Positions 1 through 9,106 of a stretch of 64,000 bases of DNA are shown piece by piece. The first letter of the stretch is position 1; each line of letters begins with the position of its first letter. The notes beneath the pieces are model-generated. The model was not told the origin of the DNA, searched no databases, and worked only from the letters and a program-made list of their open reading frames with translations. The position numbers were made by a program, and so were the translations under genes. The stretch lies in assembly GCF_023227875.1 (NCBI RefSeq), contig NZ_JALOCH010000001.1:124001-188000 (forward strand), written 5' to 3'. Source of the stretch: Methanoregula sp. (GTDB lineage Archaea > Halobacteriota > Methanomicrobia > Methanomicrobiales > Methanospirillaceae).

Positions 1-59
1 ATATCCAGTGCCGCCTGGATGCCGGCCACTCCTGCCCCGATGACGACAACGCTAGCCAT
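1..59 (-). CDS. N-terminus of an FAD/NAD-binding flavoprotein (HdrA- or thioredoxin-reductase-like), cut by window edge
   Basis: Only the first 19 codons are present. They read MASVVVIGAGVAGIQAALD, a beta strand followed by the GxGxxG dinucleotide-binding turn (GAGVAG) of a Rossmann fold. The closest match from memory is the N-terminal flavin domain of heterodisulfide reductase subunit A and related disulfide oxidoreductases, which often carry GIQAAL after the glycine turn. The ATG (57-59) lies inside the end of the hexapeptide-repeat gene, whose stop is at 52-54, so the two genes overlap by 8 bases and are probably co-translated. The exact enzyme cannot be decided without the missing sequence. 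Confidence 0.6.
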   Translation of the reverse strand, partial: MASVVVIGAGVAGIQAALD

Positions 60-549
60 GACGGGCGTACTCTCCTGCAAGTTCCGCATACGATGAAGCA
101 TTGGAGAGGATGTGCTGCTGCTGGCTGTCGCTTGCCTGCTTGATGATCTTACCGGGGACGCCGACAACGACCGAGCGTTCCGGCACGTCCATGCCTTCGG
201 TGACAACGGCACCTGCCCCGATGACCGACCCGTCGCCGACCTTTGCACCGTTGAGCACGATTGCGCCCATGCCGACCAGCACCCGGTTTCCTATCGTGCA
301 GCCATGGAGGATCGCCCCGTGCCCGACCGAGACATCGCTGCCTAGGAGTACCGGAAACCCTTTGCTGGTATGGACCACGCAGTTGTCCTGGATGTTGGAA
401 CGGTCGCCGATCACGATCCGGTCCTTGTCCGCACGGACCACGGCCCCGAACCAGATCCCCACATCCCGGCCGATCGTCACATCTCCCGTTACCGTTGCAT
501 TACCGGCGGCAAACAACGCAACGCCTGTGACCTTCCCATCCATATGCAT
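52..549 (-). CDS. gamma-carbonic anhydrase family protein (left-handed beta helix)
   Basis: A 165-residue hexapeptide-repeat protein of the gamma-carbonic anhydrase/YrdA/PaaY group. Repeats such as VTIGRD, IVIGDR, CTIGNR and AKVGDG form a left-handed beta helix over roughly residues 10-130. The three zinc/iron ligands of the family are visible as His60, His77 and His82 (VVH, VGHGAILHG), and the structural Arg39 and Gln54 are present, so carbonic anhydrase chemistry is possible. The acidic loop of classical Cam enzymes is absent, as in most members, whose physiological role is often unproven. ATG codons at residues 1 and 3 are both possible starts. It overlaps the downstream flavoprotein by 8 bases. 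Confidence 0.85.
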   Translation of the reverse strand: MHMDGKVTGVALFAAGNATVTGDVTIGRDVGIWFGAVVRADKDRIVIGDRSNIQDNCVVHTSKGFPVLLGSDVSVGHGAILHGCTIGNRVLVGMGAIVLNGAKVGDGSVIGAGAVVTEGMDVPERSVVVGVPGKIIKQASDSQQQHILSNASSYAELAGEYARHG

Positions 550-579
550 AATAACATAGGAAATTAAGAATCAAGGAAC

Positions 580-1041
580 ATGAAGGTTATGGTAGGGGGA
601 ACCTTCGATCCCCTGCATGACGGTCACAAGAGTCTCCTGAACCGGTCGTTCGAGCTTGCCGGCCCCTCGGGACATGTCGTGATCGGCCTGACCACCGATA
701 CGTTTGCGAGCCGCAAGGTACACCCCATCCGCCCGTTTGCGGAACGGAAGGCGGACCTTGAGGCGTATATCACGAAAAAGAACTATCCTGTACAATGGCG
801 GATCGAGCCGCTGAACGACCGGTTTGGCTCTGCGATCGAGTACGATTTCGATGCGATCGTGGTCTCCGAGGAGACCCTCCCCGTAGCGGTCGAGATCAAC
901 ACGATCCGGCGCGGGAACGGCAAACGGAAAGTCGACATCCACCAGATCAGTTGTGTCCTCGCGGATGACGGCCGCTGGATCTCGAGCACCCGCATTTACC
1001 GGGGCGAGATCGACATCCATGGCCATATCCTGCACGGGTAA
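580..1041 (+). CDS. coaD: phosphopantetheine adenylyltransferase (archaeal type)
   Basis: A 153-residue nucleotidyltransferase that adenylates 4'-phosphopantetheine to dephospho-CoA, the penultimate step of coenzyme A synthesis. GGTFDPLHDGH at residues 6-16 holds the HxGH nucleotidyl-transfer motif (His13, His16) and WISSTRI near the C-terminus matches the ISSTxI phosphate-binding motif. Length agrees with the archaeal family, which differs from bacterial CoaD in sequence. It is divergent from the gamma-carbonic anhydrase gene, about 30 bases away, and convergent with the PKD protein gene. Confidence 0.92.
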   Translation: MKVMVGGTFDPLHDGHKSLLNRSFELAGPSGHVVIGLTTDTFASRKVHPIRPFAERKADLEAYITKKNYPVQWRIEPLNDRFGSAIEYDFDAIVVSEETLPVAVEINTIRRGNGKRKVDIHQISCVLADDGRWISSTRIYRGEIDIHGHILHG

Positions 1042-1128
1042 CTGCTGAATAACGGCAGATCTCCGGGATCGTACAATTCCGGCGTGCTGTTTTATACGAC
1101 GGTATTACCCCGAAAATTACAAAAAAGA

Positions 1129-3408
1129 TTATTTCCTGTGGGCAACCGCGATTGCGAGCATCGCAAAGGCTGCTGCGATCACAGAGACCATTGCAGGCAG
1201 GGGTGCCTGTGTGGTCGGGCTGGCAGCAGCTGCTGCCGGTGCTGCTGCTGCGGCACCCGGTACCGTCGCCTCCGGCGTTGGTGCGACCGTGGATTCACTG
1301 GTGGTCGCGCCGGGCGTTGCTGCTGCTGAAGTCCCGGTCTTGAACATGGTGTCGCTGCCATACTGGTTGGTTACCGTGAGGCTGACATCGTACGAGCCCT
1401 CAAACAGGTAGATGTGGCGCGGGTTCTGTTCGGATGAACTCGTCCCATCGCCGAAGTCCCACTTCCATTTGGTCGGTTCGTTGCTCGAGAGGTCCGTGAA
1501 CTCGACAACGAACGGTGCCTTGCCCACCTGGCGGTTTGCCCCGAATTCAGCAACCGGTGCAAGGGTGGTCATGATGTAGTTCGCCTTTGATGCGATGTCC
1601 TTCCCGTCATTGTTGGATGCGGTCAGGGAGACCGTGTAGGTGCCAAGGGTGGTGTAGGTGTGGGTCGGGTTCTGTTCGGATGATGTCGATCCATCGCCAA
1701 AGTCCCATGACCAGGAAGTCGGCGAGTTGCCGGACTTGTCCGTGAAGGACACGGCCATTGGTGCACCGCCGCGGGTCTTGTCAGCAACGAAGTCAGCCTT
1801 CGGGATGGCAAGGACCGTGATGTACTGGTTCTTGGTCCGTGAGTTCGTCAGGTACGGGTTCGATGCGGTGAGGGTAACATCGTAGACGCCGGTTGTCCGG
1901 TACACGTGGTCCGGTTTCGCACCGGTGCCGGTTGTGCCGTCACCGAAGTCCCATACCCACAGGGTCGGGTTGCTGGTTGAAAGGTCAGTGAAGGTGACGA
2001 TCCTGCCCACACCTACGGTGGTCTTGTCAGCAACGAAATCAACCGCTGCGCCGCCTCCGACGGTAATGAGGTCAGTCCGTACCTTGGTGTCTGAACCGAA
2101 GTTGTTTGTTGCGGTGAGGGTGACCGTGTAGGTACCTTCTTTCATGAAGCGATGGGTCGGGTTCTGGTCGGTTGAGGTTGACCCGTCGCCAAAGTCCCAG
2201 GACCATGATGTCGGTATTCCGGTAGACTGGTCGATGAAGTTCACCGACATGGGCACCTTGTACTGCTGGTAGGGCACGATGACCGGGATGAACTCGGCTT
2301 TCGGGGCAATCCCGACGTTGATGTAACCGGTTTTGGTCTCAATGTCCCTGCCGTTTGCATTCCGTGCAGTGAGCGAGACCGTGTAGATCCCCTTCACCTG
2401 GTATGCATGGCTCGGGTTCTGGACAGTCGAGGTTGCGGTGTCGCCAAAGTCCCATGACCAGGAAGTCGGTGAGTTGCCGGACTTGTCCGTGAACGCGACT
2501 GCTTCATCGGTGTTCACGTGGGTGGGTGCCCCGGCAAAATCCGCATTGGGTACACCACCGACGTTCAGCGTCTGGGTGGACGAGGCGGTCTCGGCATTAC
2601 GGGTGATGGTGAGTTTCACGTCATACGACCCTGCGGAAGTGAAGGTGTGGCTCGGGTACTGTCCGGTCGAGGTCATGCCATCGCCAAAGTCCCATGCCCA
2701 TTCCGTGGGGCTGCCCAGTGACTTGTCAGTAAACATGACTGCAAGGGGGGCTTTGCCGGAGGACGGGTCTGCAATGAATTTTGAGACAAGATCGCCGCTC
2801 ACGGTGATGTAATCGTTCTTGGCAACATCCGATGAGCCAAACTCATTGGATACGGTCAGGATGACCCGGTAAACGCCGGAGGTCCAGTAGGTGTGGACCG
2901 GGTTCTGTTCAGTCGATCCCTGTCCGTCGCCGAAGTCCCATTGCCAGGCAGTGACCTGGCCGGTGGACTGGTCGGTGAATGCCACGTTCAGCGGGGTCCC
3001 GCCGGAGGTCGGGTCAGCCACGAAGGCAGCCCGGGGGCTCACGCCGATGGTGATGTAGTCCTTCTTGATGGCCGTGCTGGTGCCGTAGGGATTCTTCACG
3101 GTCAGGGTGACCGAATAGGTGCCGCGCTTGAGATACATGTGGCTGGGGTTCTGGTCGGTGGAGGTTGCCCCGTCACCAAAGTCCCATTCCCATGTCATCG
3201 GGGTTGAACCCAGCGAATTGTCCGTAAAGATCACTTTCGTAGGGATGGTCGTAAAGGCATAGTGGGCATCAAACTGGGCAACCGGTGCCAGGCCCACCGT
3301 GATGTAGCCTGGCTGGGTAGTCCCTGATGCAGAGGCCCCGGGGACTGCCAGGGCCAGGAGCAGGACAACCAGTCCTGCATACAAAAAGAACTTACTTGAT
3401 CTCATCAT
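1129..3408 (-). CDS. secreted surface protein with eight PKD domains and C-terminal membrane anchor
   Basis: About 759 residues. An N-terminal signal sequence (KFFLYAGLVVLLLALAVPG) is followed by eight tandem PKD (polycystic kidney disease) beta-sandwich domains of about 80-85 residues, each with the W-WDFGDG core and a closing SVTLTV-like strand. A low-complexity Thr/Pro/Ala linker (about residues 690-735) leads to a hydrophobic segment ending in His-Arg-Lys, which should anchor the protein in the membrane with the PKD stack outside. PKD stacks are common in methanogen cell-surface proteins and probably mediate adhesion or sheath/S-layer contacts. ATG at 3408 (or 3405) is preferred over the GTG at 3414 because GGATGTGA just upstream resembles a ribosome-binding site. 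Confidence 0.88.
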   Translation of the reverse strand: MMRSSKFFLYAGLVVLLLALAVPGASASGTTQPGYITVGLAPVAQFDAHYAFTTIPTKVIFTDNSLGSTPMTWEWDFGDGATSTDQNPSHMYLKRGTYSVTLTVKNPYGTSTAIKKDYITIGVSPRAAFVADPTSGGTPLNVAFTDQSTGQVTAWQWDFGDGQGSTEQNPVHTYWTSGVYRVILTVSNEFGSSDVAKNDYITVSGDLVSKFIADPSSGKAPLAVMFTDKSLGSPTEWAWDFGDGMTSTGQYPSHTFTSAGSYDVKLTITRNAETASSTQTLNVGGVPNADFAGAPTHVNTDEAVAFTDKSGNSPTSWSWDFGDTATSTVQNPSHAYQVKGIYTVSLTARNANGRDIETKTGYINVGIAPKAEFIPVIVPYQQYKVPMSVNFIDQSTGIPTSWSWDFGDGSTSTDQNPTHRFMKEGTYTVTLTATNNFGSDTKVRTDLITVGGGAAVDFVADKTTVGVGRIVTFTDLSTSNPTLWVWDFGDGTTGTGAKPDHVYRTTGVYDVTLTASNPYLTNSRTKNQYITVLAIPKADFVADKTRGGAPMAVSFTDKSGNSPTSWSWDFGDGSTSSEQNPTHTYTTLGTYTVSLTASNNDGKDIASKANYIMTTLAPVAEFGANRQVGKAPFVVEFTDLSSNEPTKWKWDFGDGTSSSEQNPRHIYLFEGSYDVSLTVTNQYGSDTMFKTGTSAAATPGATTSESTVAPTPEATVPGAAAAAPAAAAASPTTQAPLPAMVSVIAAAFAMLAIAVAHRK

Positions 3409-3575
3409 GATCACATCCAGTCATATCAATTACCTGATATATAATTCCATACCTTGGTACGTATTATTTTTTTTTAAATGGAATGGTGCTGATACGGAAA
3501 CAGGGAAAAACCGGTTTATCCCGGACCAGGCGGGATTATCGGAAACGCGGGTATGAAAGAGAAATCCGGTAAAGG

Positions 3576-4049
3576 TCAGATGATATGGCTGGTGACATCC
3601 TTGGTGATCACCCAGTCGCAATAGGTGCAGCGGAGCCCGTTTGGCATGACCTTGAACTTGCTCTGGATCGGTTCGTGGGTATTGGATATGCACCCGGGGT
3701 TCGGGCAGCGGACCAACCCCTCGATCAGGGTCGGGATCTCCACTCCTTTCTTCTCGAAGACCTTGTAGTTCCTGATGATGTTGATGGTCGCACGCGGCGA
3801 GATCAGGGCGATCCGGTCCACTTCCTCTTTTGAGAGCTCACGGTTGGTCAGCTTGACGATGTCCTTCTTCCCCATGTCCCGGCTCTGGACATTGGTCGCG
3901 ATGGAGAGGGCTTCCTGCGTTGTGCCGGTGATCCCGAGGATCTTGACAACGTTGAGGGCCTCGCCGCCGTCGATGTGGTCGATCACCGTGCCGTTCTTGA
4001 TCCGGCGGACCAGCAGGCCCTCGTTGTCAGCCGATTCACTGCTCTTCAT
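3576..4049 (-). CDS. pyrI: aspartate carbamoyltransferase regulatory subunit
   Basis: A 157-residue protein matching PyrI, the nucleotide-binding regulatory chain of aspartate transcarbamoylase. The N-terminal allosteric domain (KNGTVIDHI near residue 20) is followed by a zinc domain with four cysteines arranged CPNPGC and CTYC, which binds Zn and contacts the catalytic trimer. Its ATG overlaps the last four bases of pyrB, so the two chains are translated from one message in the usual archaeal pyrBI order. Length is normal for the family. Confidence 0.96.
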   Translation of the reverse strand: MKSSESADNEGLLVRRIKNGTVIDHIDGGEALNVVKILGITGTTQEALSIATNVQSRDMGKKDIVKLTNRELSKEEVDRIALISPRATINIIRNYKVFEKKGVEIPTLIEGLVRCPNPGCISNTHEPIQSKFKVMPNGLRCTYCDWVITKDVTSHII

Positions 4050-4945
4050 TGCATCACCTGCATCAGCATCGCCATCCGGACCGGGACACCGTTTCTCGAC
4101 TGCTCGAAGTACCGGGCATGGGGCAGGCTGTCAACCCGGGGGTCGATCTCGTCGACACGCGGGAGCGGGTGGAGCACGATCAGGTGTTTCTTTGCATCCG
4201 CCAGCAGTTCCGGGGTGATCCGGTAGCTTGAGGCAACGTTGAAGTACGATGCCGAATCGGGGAACCGTTCGCGCTGGATCCTCGTGACGTAGAGCACGTC
4301 CACCTCGCGGATGATGTCGCTGATGCTGTCGTGCTCAATGATCTCCATCCCTTTTTCCGTCAGCTGCTCCGAGAGCGTTGCGGGAAGTTCGAGCCCCTTG
4401 GGGCTGATAGTGTGCAACCGGGCATTGTAGAGCGAGAGGGCCGAGGCAAGGGAATGGGCGGTACGCCCGTAGCGCAGGTCGCCGATAAGCGCGATGTCGA
4501 TGTTATCGATGGGCATCGACTGGCGGATCGTGTACAGGTCGAGGAGGGTCTGGGACGGGTGCTGCCCGGCACCGTCGCCGGCATTGATGACCGGGACGGT
4601 GGAGAACTCTGCGGCAAGCCGCGCGGCCCCCTCCTTCGGGTGGCGGATGACGATCGCGTCCGCATAGCCGCTCACAACGCGGACGGTGTCGGCGAGGGTC
4701 TCGCCTTTTGCCATGGAGCAGGCCTCGACACTGCCGACCGAGAGGGAGGTGCCGCCGAGCCGGGCAATGGCCGATTCAAAGGAGAGCCGGGTCCGCGTGC
4801 TGGGCTCGAAGAAGAGGACGGCCAGGATCTTTCCGCCAAGGGCGTTCGAATCGTATTTCTTCCTGTCAATCTGGCCTGCATGATCCAGCAGGCGGTCGAT
4901 CCCGTTCCGGTCAAAGTCCCCGATCGATATGATATGGTGCACCAC
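4046..4945 (-). CDS. pyrB: aspartate carbamoyltransferase catalytic subunit
   Basis: A 299-residue catalytic chain that joins carbamoyl phosphate and L-aspartate in pyrimidine synthesis. The carbamoyl-phosphate loop EPSTRTRLSFE lies at residues 48-58, the HPLPRVDEI aspartate-domain motif near residue 260 and the NAGDGAGQHPSQ motif near residue 120. The start is GTG at 4945: GGAGGGTGA precedes it at good spacing and the protein then begins VHHIISIGDF. A TATA-like AAAATATATTC lies about 25-30 bases further upstream. Overlap with pyrI indicates a dicistronic operon. Confidence 0.96.
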   Translation of the reverse strand: MVHHIISIGDFDRNGIDRLLDHAGQIDRKKYDSNALGGKILAVLFFEPSTRTRLSFESAIARLGGTSLSVGSVEACSMAKGETLADTVRVVSGYADAIVIRHPKEGAARLAAEFSTVPVINAGDGAGQHPSQTLLDLYTIRQSMPIDNIDIALIGDLRYGRTAHSLASALSLYNARLHTISPKGLELPATLSEQLTEKGMEIIEHDSISDIIREVDVLYVTRIQRERFPDSASYFNVASSYRITPELLADAKKHLIVLHPLPRVDEIDPRVDSLPHARYFEQSRNGVPVRMAMLMQVMQ

Positions 4946-5118
4946 TCACCCTCCCGACTCTTTATCTGGTGAATATATTTTGCTCATGCCCTAAATTACC
5001 TCTCTTCCCAGCGGAAAGGCCGCCTTCCCTGGAGCACCCTGCCCCGGACAGGAATAATATTATTGGATGGTTACGCATTTTCTTATCAATATCTGTTCAG
5101 GTTTTGTGAGGAAACTCC

Positions 5119-6213
5119 TTGGATCCTATACATATTGCACGGCCGGTGATCGGCCCGGAAGAAATATCCGCGGTGACGGCAGTTCTCGAATCCGGTATGC
5201 TGGCTTCGGGGGAACGCGTCCTGGAATTCGAGCGGAAGTTTGCCGATTACTGCGGCACCCCGTATGCCGTTGCGGTGAACAATGGCACTGCCGCCCTTCA
5301 CACCGCACTGCTTGCCGCGGGTGTCGGGCCCGGCGACGAGGTGATCGTGCCGGCATTCACGTTCTTTGCCACGGCATCGGCGGTAGCGATGTGCGGCGCA
5401 ACGCCGGTGTTCGTGGATGTGGACGAACAGACCTTCAATATCAACCCCCGGCTGATCGATGAGCGCATAACGCCAGAGACACGTGCGGTGATAGGCGTTC
5501 ACCTCTTTGGCCAGCCGTTTGATATCCGTGCAGTGCAGGCATGCTGCGGGCGCCATAACCTGAAACTGATCGAGGACGCGGCCCAGGCCCACGGCGCCCA
5601 GTCCAACGGGGAAACCGTGGGGGGGTTCGGGCACTTTGCCTGTTTCTCCTTTTATGCGACAAAGAATATGATCACCGGCGAAGGCGGTATGGTGACGACA
5701 CCCGATAAGGCCGGGAACGAACTGCTTCGCCTTATCGTCAACCACGGCCAGAGCGAGAAATACCTCCATACGCGGCTCGGCTACAACTACCGGATGACCG
5801 ATATCGCCGCCGCGATCGGGCTCGTCCAGCTGAAAAGACTGGAACAGTTCAACCTGAGGCGCCGGAAGAATGCCGGGTACTTCGACACGCACCTCTCTGT
5901 CAGGGGGCTCATCACCCCGGTCATTGCGCCCGGTGTGCAATCGGTATACCACCAGTACGTCATCCGCCTTACCGATGAGTTCCCGATGAGCCGGGCAGAG
6001 TTCGTCGAATATCTCAAGGCCAAGGGGATCGGCAGCGCGATCCACTACCCGATCCCCCTGCACCGGCAACCGGTCTTCGGCCTCGAAAACAGCCCGGACC
6101 CATGCCCGGTCGCGACCCGGCTTGCAGGATCGGTACTGAGTCTCCCGGTCCATCCCATGCTCGACCAGAAACAGCTCGCATATATCTGCGACACCATCAA
6201 CCGGGTGAGCTGA
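5119..6213 (+). CDS. DegT/DnrJ/EryC1/StrS family nucleotide-sugar aminotransferase
   Basis: A 364-residue PLP-dependent aminotransferase of the sugar family. The PLP lysine is Lys182 in FYATKNMITGEGG, and the cofactor aspartate/His motif is EDAAQAHG (Asp153). It resembles WbpE-type enzymes that aminate a 3-keto-uronic-acid nucleotide sugar, and the next two genes encode the matching oxidoreductase and 6-dehydrogenase, which supports a role in making a 3-amino- or 3-acetamido-uronic acid for surface glycans. The start is TTG at 5119, giving MDPIHIARP; GTGAGGAAA is the likely ribosome-binding site and no ATG fits the family N-terminus. The following gene starts one base after the stop. Confidence 0.88.
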   Translation: MDPIHIARPVIGPEEISAVTAVLESGMLASGERVLEFERKFADYCGTPYAVAVNNGTAALHTALLAAGVGPGDEVIVPAFTFFATASAVAMCGATPVFVDVDEQTFNINPRLIDERITPETRAVIGVHLFGQPFDIRAVQACCGRHNLKLIEDAAQAHGAQSNGETVGGFGHFACFSFYATKNMITGEGGMVTTPDKAGNELLRLIVNHGQSEKYLHTRLGYNYRMTDIAAAIGLVQLKRLEQFNLRRRKNAGYFDTHLSVRGLITPVIAPGVQSVYHQYVIRLTDEFPMSRAEFVEYLKAKGIGSAIHYPIPLHRQPVFGLENSPDPCPVATRLAGSVLSLPVHPMLDQKQLAYICDTINRVS

Positions 6214-6214
6214 A

Positions 6215-7117
6215 ATGGATATCGGCATCATCGGTGTCGGGACCATGGGAAAGAACCACGTCCGCGTGTACTCCGAACTGAAGAGCGTGGACTCCGTTGC
6301 CGTGTTTGACGTGAACGCGGCGGCAGCTAAGACCATCGGTGACCAGCATGGCGCCGTTGTCTGCCGTTCCATGGACGAGCTGCTGGCACGGTCGGATGCG
6401 GTCAGCGTCTGCGTGCCAACCCCGTTCCACGCGGCAACGGTGCGTCAGGTCTTTGCAGCGAAAAAGGCGGTGCTCATCGAGAAACCGATCGCTGCCACGG
6501 CAAAGGAAGCGATCGACCTCATGAAGTCCGCCCCTGCCGGGATCACGATCGGGGTCGGCCACATCGAGCGGTTCAACCCGGTCGTGAGCGAGATCAAAAA
6601 GATCGTGGACAAGCCGCTCTACGTGGAGATGAAACGGCACAACCCGGCGTCGGCACGGGTGACCGGCAGCACGGTCATCGAGGACCTGATGATCCACGAC
6701 ATCGATATCCTCCTCAACCTGTTCGGCCAGCCCTCCGCGATCCACAGCGCCGGTTCAGCTGACGTGTGCAGTGTCTTAATGAAGTGCGGGAAGATCCCGG
6801 TTGCCCTCTCCGCAAGCCGCAAGTCCTCCAAGAAGATCCGTATGATCTATGTCGAGCAGGAAGACTGCACGATCGAGGGCGATTTCATGACCCAGGAAGT
6901 CACGATCTACCGGAAACCGGGACAGTACCAGTTCGAGGCCGAACGGTACGTCCAGGAGAACATCATTGAGAAGGTGATGGTGAACAAGCTCGAGCCGCTG
7001 AAGCGGGAACTCTCGACCTTTGTCGAGTGCGTGCGTACTAAAAGCCCGTTCCCGATCACACCGGAGCAGGCGATCGAGAACCTGCGGGTATGCGAGACGA
7101 TCCAGGCGGGTCTCTGA
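6215..7117 (+). CDS. Gfo/Idh/MocA family NAD-dependent sugar oxidoreductase (WbpB-like)
   Basis: A 300-residue oxidoreductase. The NAD-binding turn GVGTMG is at residues 7-12 and the EKPIAATAKEA motif near residue 89 is the family's conserved EKP active-site segment. Proteins of this kind oxidise the 3-hydroxyl of UDP-GlcNAcA-type sugars so that the partner aminotransferase can install an amine, recycling NAD with a second substrate. It sits one base after the aminotransferase and about 40 bases before the UDP-sugar dehydrogenase, so the three are almost certainly one operon. The substrate is inferred from context only. Confidence 0.85.
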   Translation: MDIGIIGVGTMGKNHVRVYSELKSVDSVAVFDVNAAAAKTIGDQHGAVVCRSMDELLARSDAVSVCVPTPFHAATVRQVFAAKKAVLIEKPIAATAKEAIDLMKSAPAGITIGVGHIERFNPVVSEIKKIVDKPLYVEMKRHNPASARVTGSTVIEDLMIHDIDILLNLFGQPSAIHSAGSADVCSVLMKCGKIPVALSASRKSSKKIRMIYVEQEDCTIEGDFMTQEVTIYRKPGQYQFEAERYVQENIIEKVMVNKLEPLKRELSTFVECVRTKSPFPITPEQAIENLRVCETIQAGL

Positions 7118-7159
7118 TTTTTGGGACCTCCTCAAATGGACAGGACAGGGGGTGAAGCA

Positions 7160-8590
7160 ATGCTTTCGGATATCATCAGGAAACGGGGACCGGTAACGAA
7201 GATCGGCGTGCTGGGCATGGGGTATGTCGGCATCCCGGCCGCGGTACTGTTTGCGGATGCCCCGCAGTTCGACACGGTGTATGGGTTCCAGCGTGACTCC
7301 CCGTCATCCGGTTACAAGATCGCCATGCTCAACCGGGGGGAGTGCCCCCTCAAAGGCGAGGAGCCCGGGCTTGAAGACCTGTTAAAGAAGGTCGTTGCCG
7401 CAGGCAAATTCTCCTGCACGTCGGACTTTTCAAGGATCCGGGAACTGGATGCCGTCACGCTCTCCATCCAGACCCCGTTCCTGAACAAGGAAGACCTCCT
7501 TCCGGACTTCTCTGCCCTGTTCGAAGGGATACGGAACGTGGGCCGGAACCTGACGCCCGGTATGCTTGTCGTACTCGAATCTACGATCACGCCCGGCACC
7601 ACCTCCGGGATTACCTGCGAGATCCTGGAAGATGAGTCCGGCCTTGTTGCCGGAGAAGACTTTGCTCTTGCCCATGCCCCGGAGCGGGTGATGGTCGGCA
7701 GGCTTCTGCGCAATATCCGGGAGCACGACCGTATCGTCGGCGGCATCGATGAGGCGAGCACGCAGCGGGCAACAGAGCTCTACACCCCGGTCCTGACCCT
7801 CGGGAAGGTGATCCCGATGACTGCCACCGCGGCGGAAGTGACGAAGACCGCGGAGAACACGTTCCGCGACCTCCAGCTCGCTGCGGTCAACGAGCTCGCC
7901 CTCTACTGCGAGGCAATGGGGATCAATGTGTACGATGTCAGGGCAGGGATCGACAGCCTGAAGGGTGAAGGGATCACGCGGGCAATGCTCTGGCCCGGTG
8001 CCGGTGTCGGGGGCCACTGCCTTACGAAGGATACCTATCACCTCGAACGCGGTGTGCAGGTGCTCGGGAAGGACCTGCTCGATTACCCGGCAGGAGAGCC
8101 CTCGCTCTACGTGCTCGCCCGGCGGATCAACGACTTCATGCCCGCCCACATGTTCCGGCTCACGAAGGAGGCGCTGGAACGGGTGGGCCGGCCGGTGAAG
8201 GGGGCAAAGGTTGCGCTGTTCGGGTGGGCGTTCCTCTCGAACTCTGACGATACCCGGAATACTCCTGCGGAGCCGTACCGCGACCTGCTGGTGAAGGAAG
8301 GTGCGATGGTTTCCGTCCACGACCCGTACGTGGCCGAGTACCCCGGCGTGCCGATCGTTCCGTTTGTCGAGGAGGCAGTCGAAGGTGCCGATGCGATCGT
8401 GATCTTTGCCGGGCACAATCTCTACAAGGGCTTGGATGCACCCTATCTCAAGAACCTCACCGGAAAGAAGCACCCGGTGATTGTTGACGGGCGCAATATG
8501 GTTGACCCGGATACGTACATCCGGCTCGGGTTCATCTACAAGGGGATCGGGCGCGGGGATAAGAACCGGCATGAGATTGTGGACGGGTAG
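7160..8590 (+). CDS. UDP-sugar 6-dehydrogenase (UDP-GlcNAc/ManNAc dehydrogenase type)
   Basis: A 476-residue two-step nucleotide-sugar dehydrogenase. The N-terminal NAD motif GMGYVGIP, the middle KTAENTFRDLQLAAVNE segment and the catalytic Cys in GVGGHCLTKDTYHL are all present, followed by the UDP-binding C-terminal domain (GWAFLSNSDDTRNTP). It oxidises the C6 alcohol of a UDP-N-acetylhexosamine to the uronic acid, the first step of the pathway completed by the two genes upstream. The ATG at 7160 is chosen because AGGGGGTGA lies six bases before it; an upstream in-frame TTG (7121) and ATG (7136) lack such a site and would add a poorly matching N-terminus. Confidence 0.88.
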   Translation: MLSDIIRKRGPVTKIGVLGMGYVGIPAAVLFADAPQFDTVYGFQRDSPSSGYKIAMLNRGECPLKGEEPGLEDLLKKVVAAGKFSCTSDFSRIRELDAVTLSIQTPFLNKEDLLPDFSALFEGIRNVGRNLTPGMLVVLESTITPGTTSGITCEILEDESGLVAGEDFALAHAPERVMVGRLLRNIREHDRIVGGIDEASTQRATELYTPVLTLGKVIPMTATAAEVTKTAENTFRDLQLAAVNELALYCEAMGINVYDVRAGIDSLKGEGITRAMLWPGAGVGGHCLTKDTYHLERGVQVLGKDLLDYPAGEPSLYVLARRINDFMPAHMFRLTKEALERVGRPVKGAKVALFGWAFLSNSDDTRNTPAEPYRDLLVKEGAMVSVHDPYVAEYPGVPIVPFVEEAVEGADAIVIFAGHNLYKGLDAPYLKNLTGKKHPVIVDGRNMVDPDTYIRLGFIYKGIGRGDKNRHEIVDG

Positions 8591-9106
8591 GTAACTTCTT
8601 TTCTTCCCTAACTTTTTTAGAATTTTTTGATACACTAGATTTTCCAGTCCATGCCTTGCGTTATATCAAGGATCTGAAAAAACTCATTCATAACGATGGC
8701 TCCCCGCCTCAGGGCCCCTCGCGGGGCACGGCGGGGCAGATTACCGGTTTTCTGTGAATTGGCAGGGTAATTAAACCGCCGCGGGGGCGCCCCTTCGGGG
8801 GCGGCGGCGTCTATCGCAATGGGGGTATGGGGGCATCAGCCCCCATCAAATAATGAGGGTCCCGGAAAAAAGGATCCTGGAAAGTGGAAAGAAATTTTAA
8901 AATTTTAATTGCGGATCCGATCGCACCAAAAAATTTTCAATCACCCCCTCAGCCCCTCATCAAAAATTTTCAACCGACCCCTGCCATATCAGCCCGGACC
9001 TTCACGCCGGAAAAAAACGTCAGGTGTTAGTTGTACAACCGCGGCACGGTCAGATAACCTCGGCGCGGTTCAGTAACTGACACCCTGTTCCCCTCCCCAA
9101 AAATTT
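8591..9106. other. 516-base intergenic region with GC-rich hairpins and A/T-tract repeats
   Basis: No convincing gene is seen. The first part is a GC-rich hairpin block (8776-8848, listed separately). Between about 8925 and 9110 the short string AAAAATTTTCA occurs three times (near 8935, 8965 and 9100) in an otherwise mixed sequence. The right end is the 3' flank of the CARF-like gene. Confidence 0.6.
8776..8848 (+). repeat. dispersed GC-rich palindromic repeat, copy 1
   Basis: Bases 8776-8809 can fold on themselves: a CCGCCGC/GCGGCGG-type outer stem and a CGCCCC-TTC-GGGGGCG inner hairpin. After 11 bases comes a 28-base block (8821-8848) beginning GGGGGTATGGGGGCATCAGC. The same two blocks in the same order and spacing occur in inverted orientation at 39233-39305, where the 28-base block matches at 27 of 28 positions. 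Confidence 0.75.

Noticed and set aside
5086..6372. A 428-codon open frame on the minus strand opposite the aminotransferase
   Set aside because: It mirrors the GC-rich third-position pattern of the aminotransferase gene and contains no recognisable motif.
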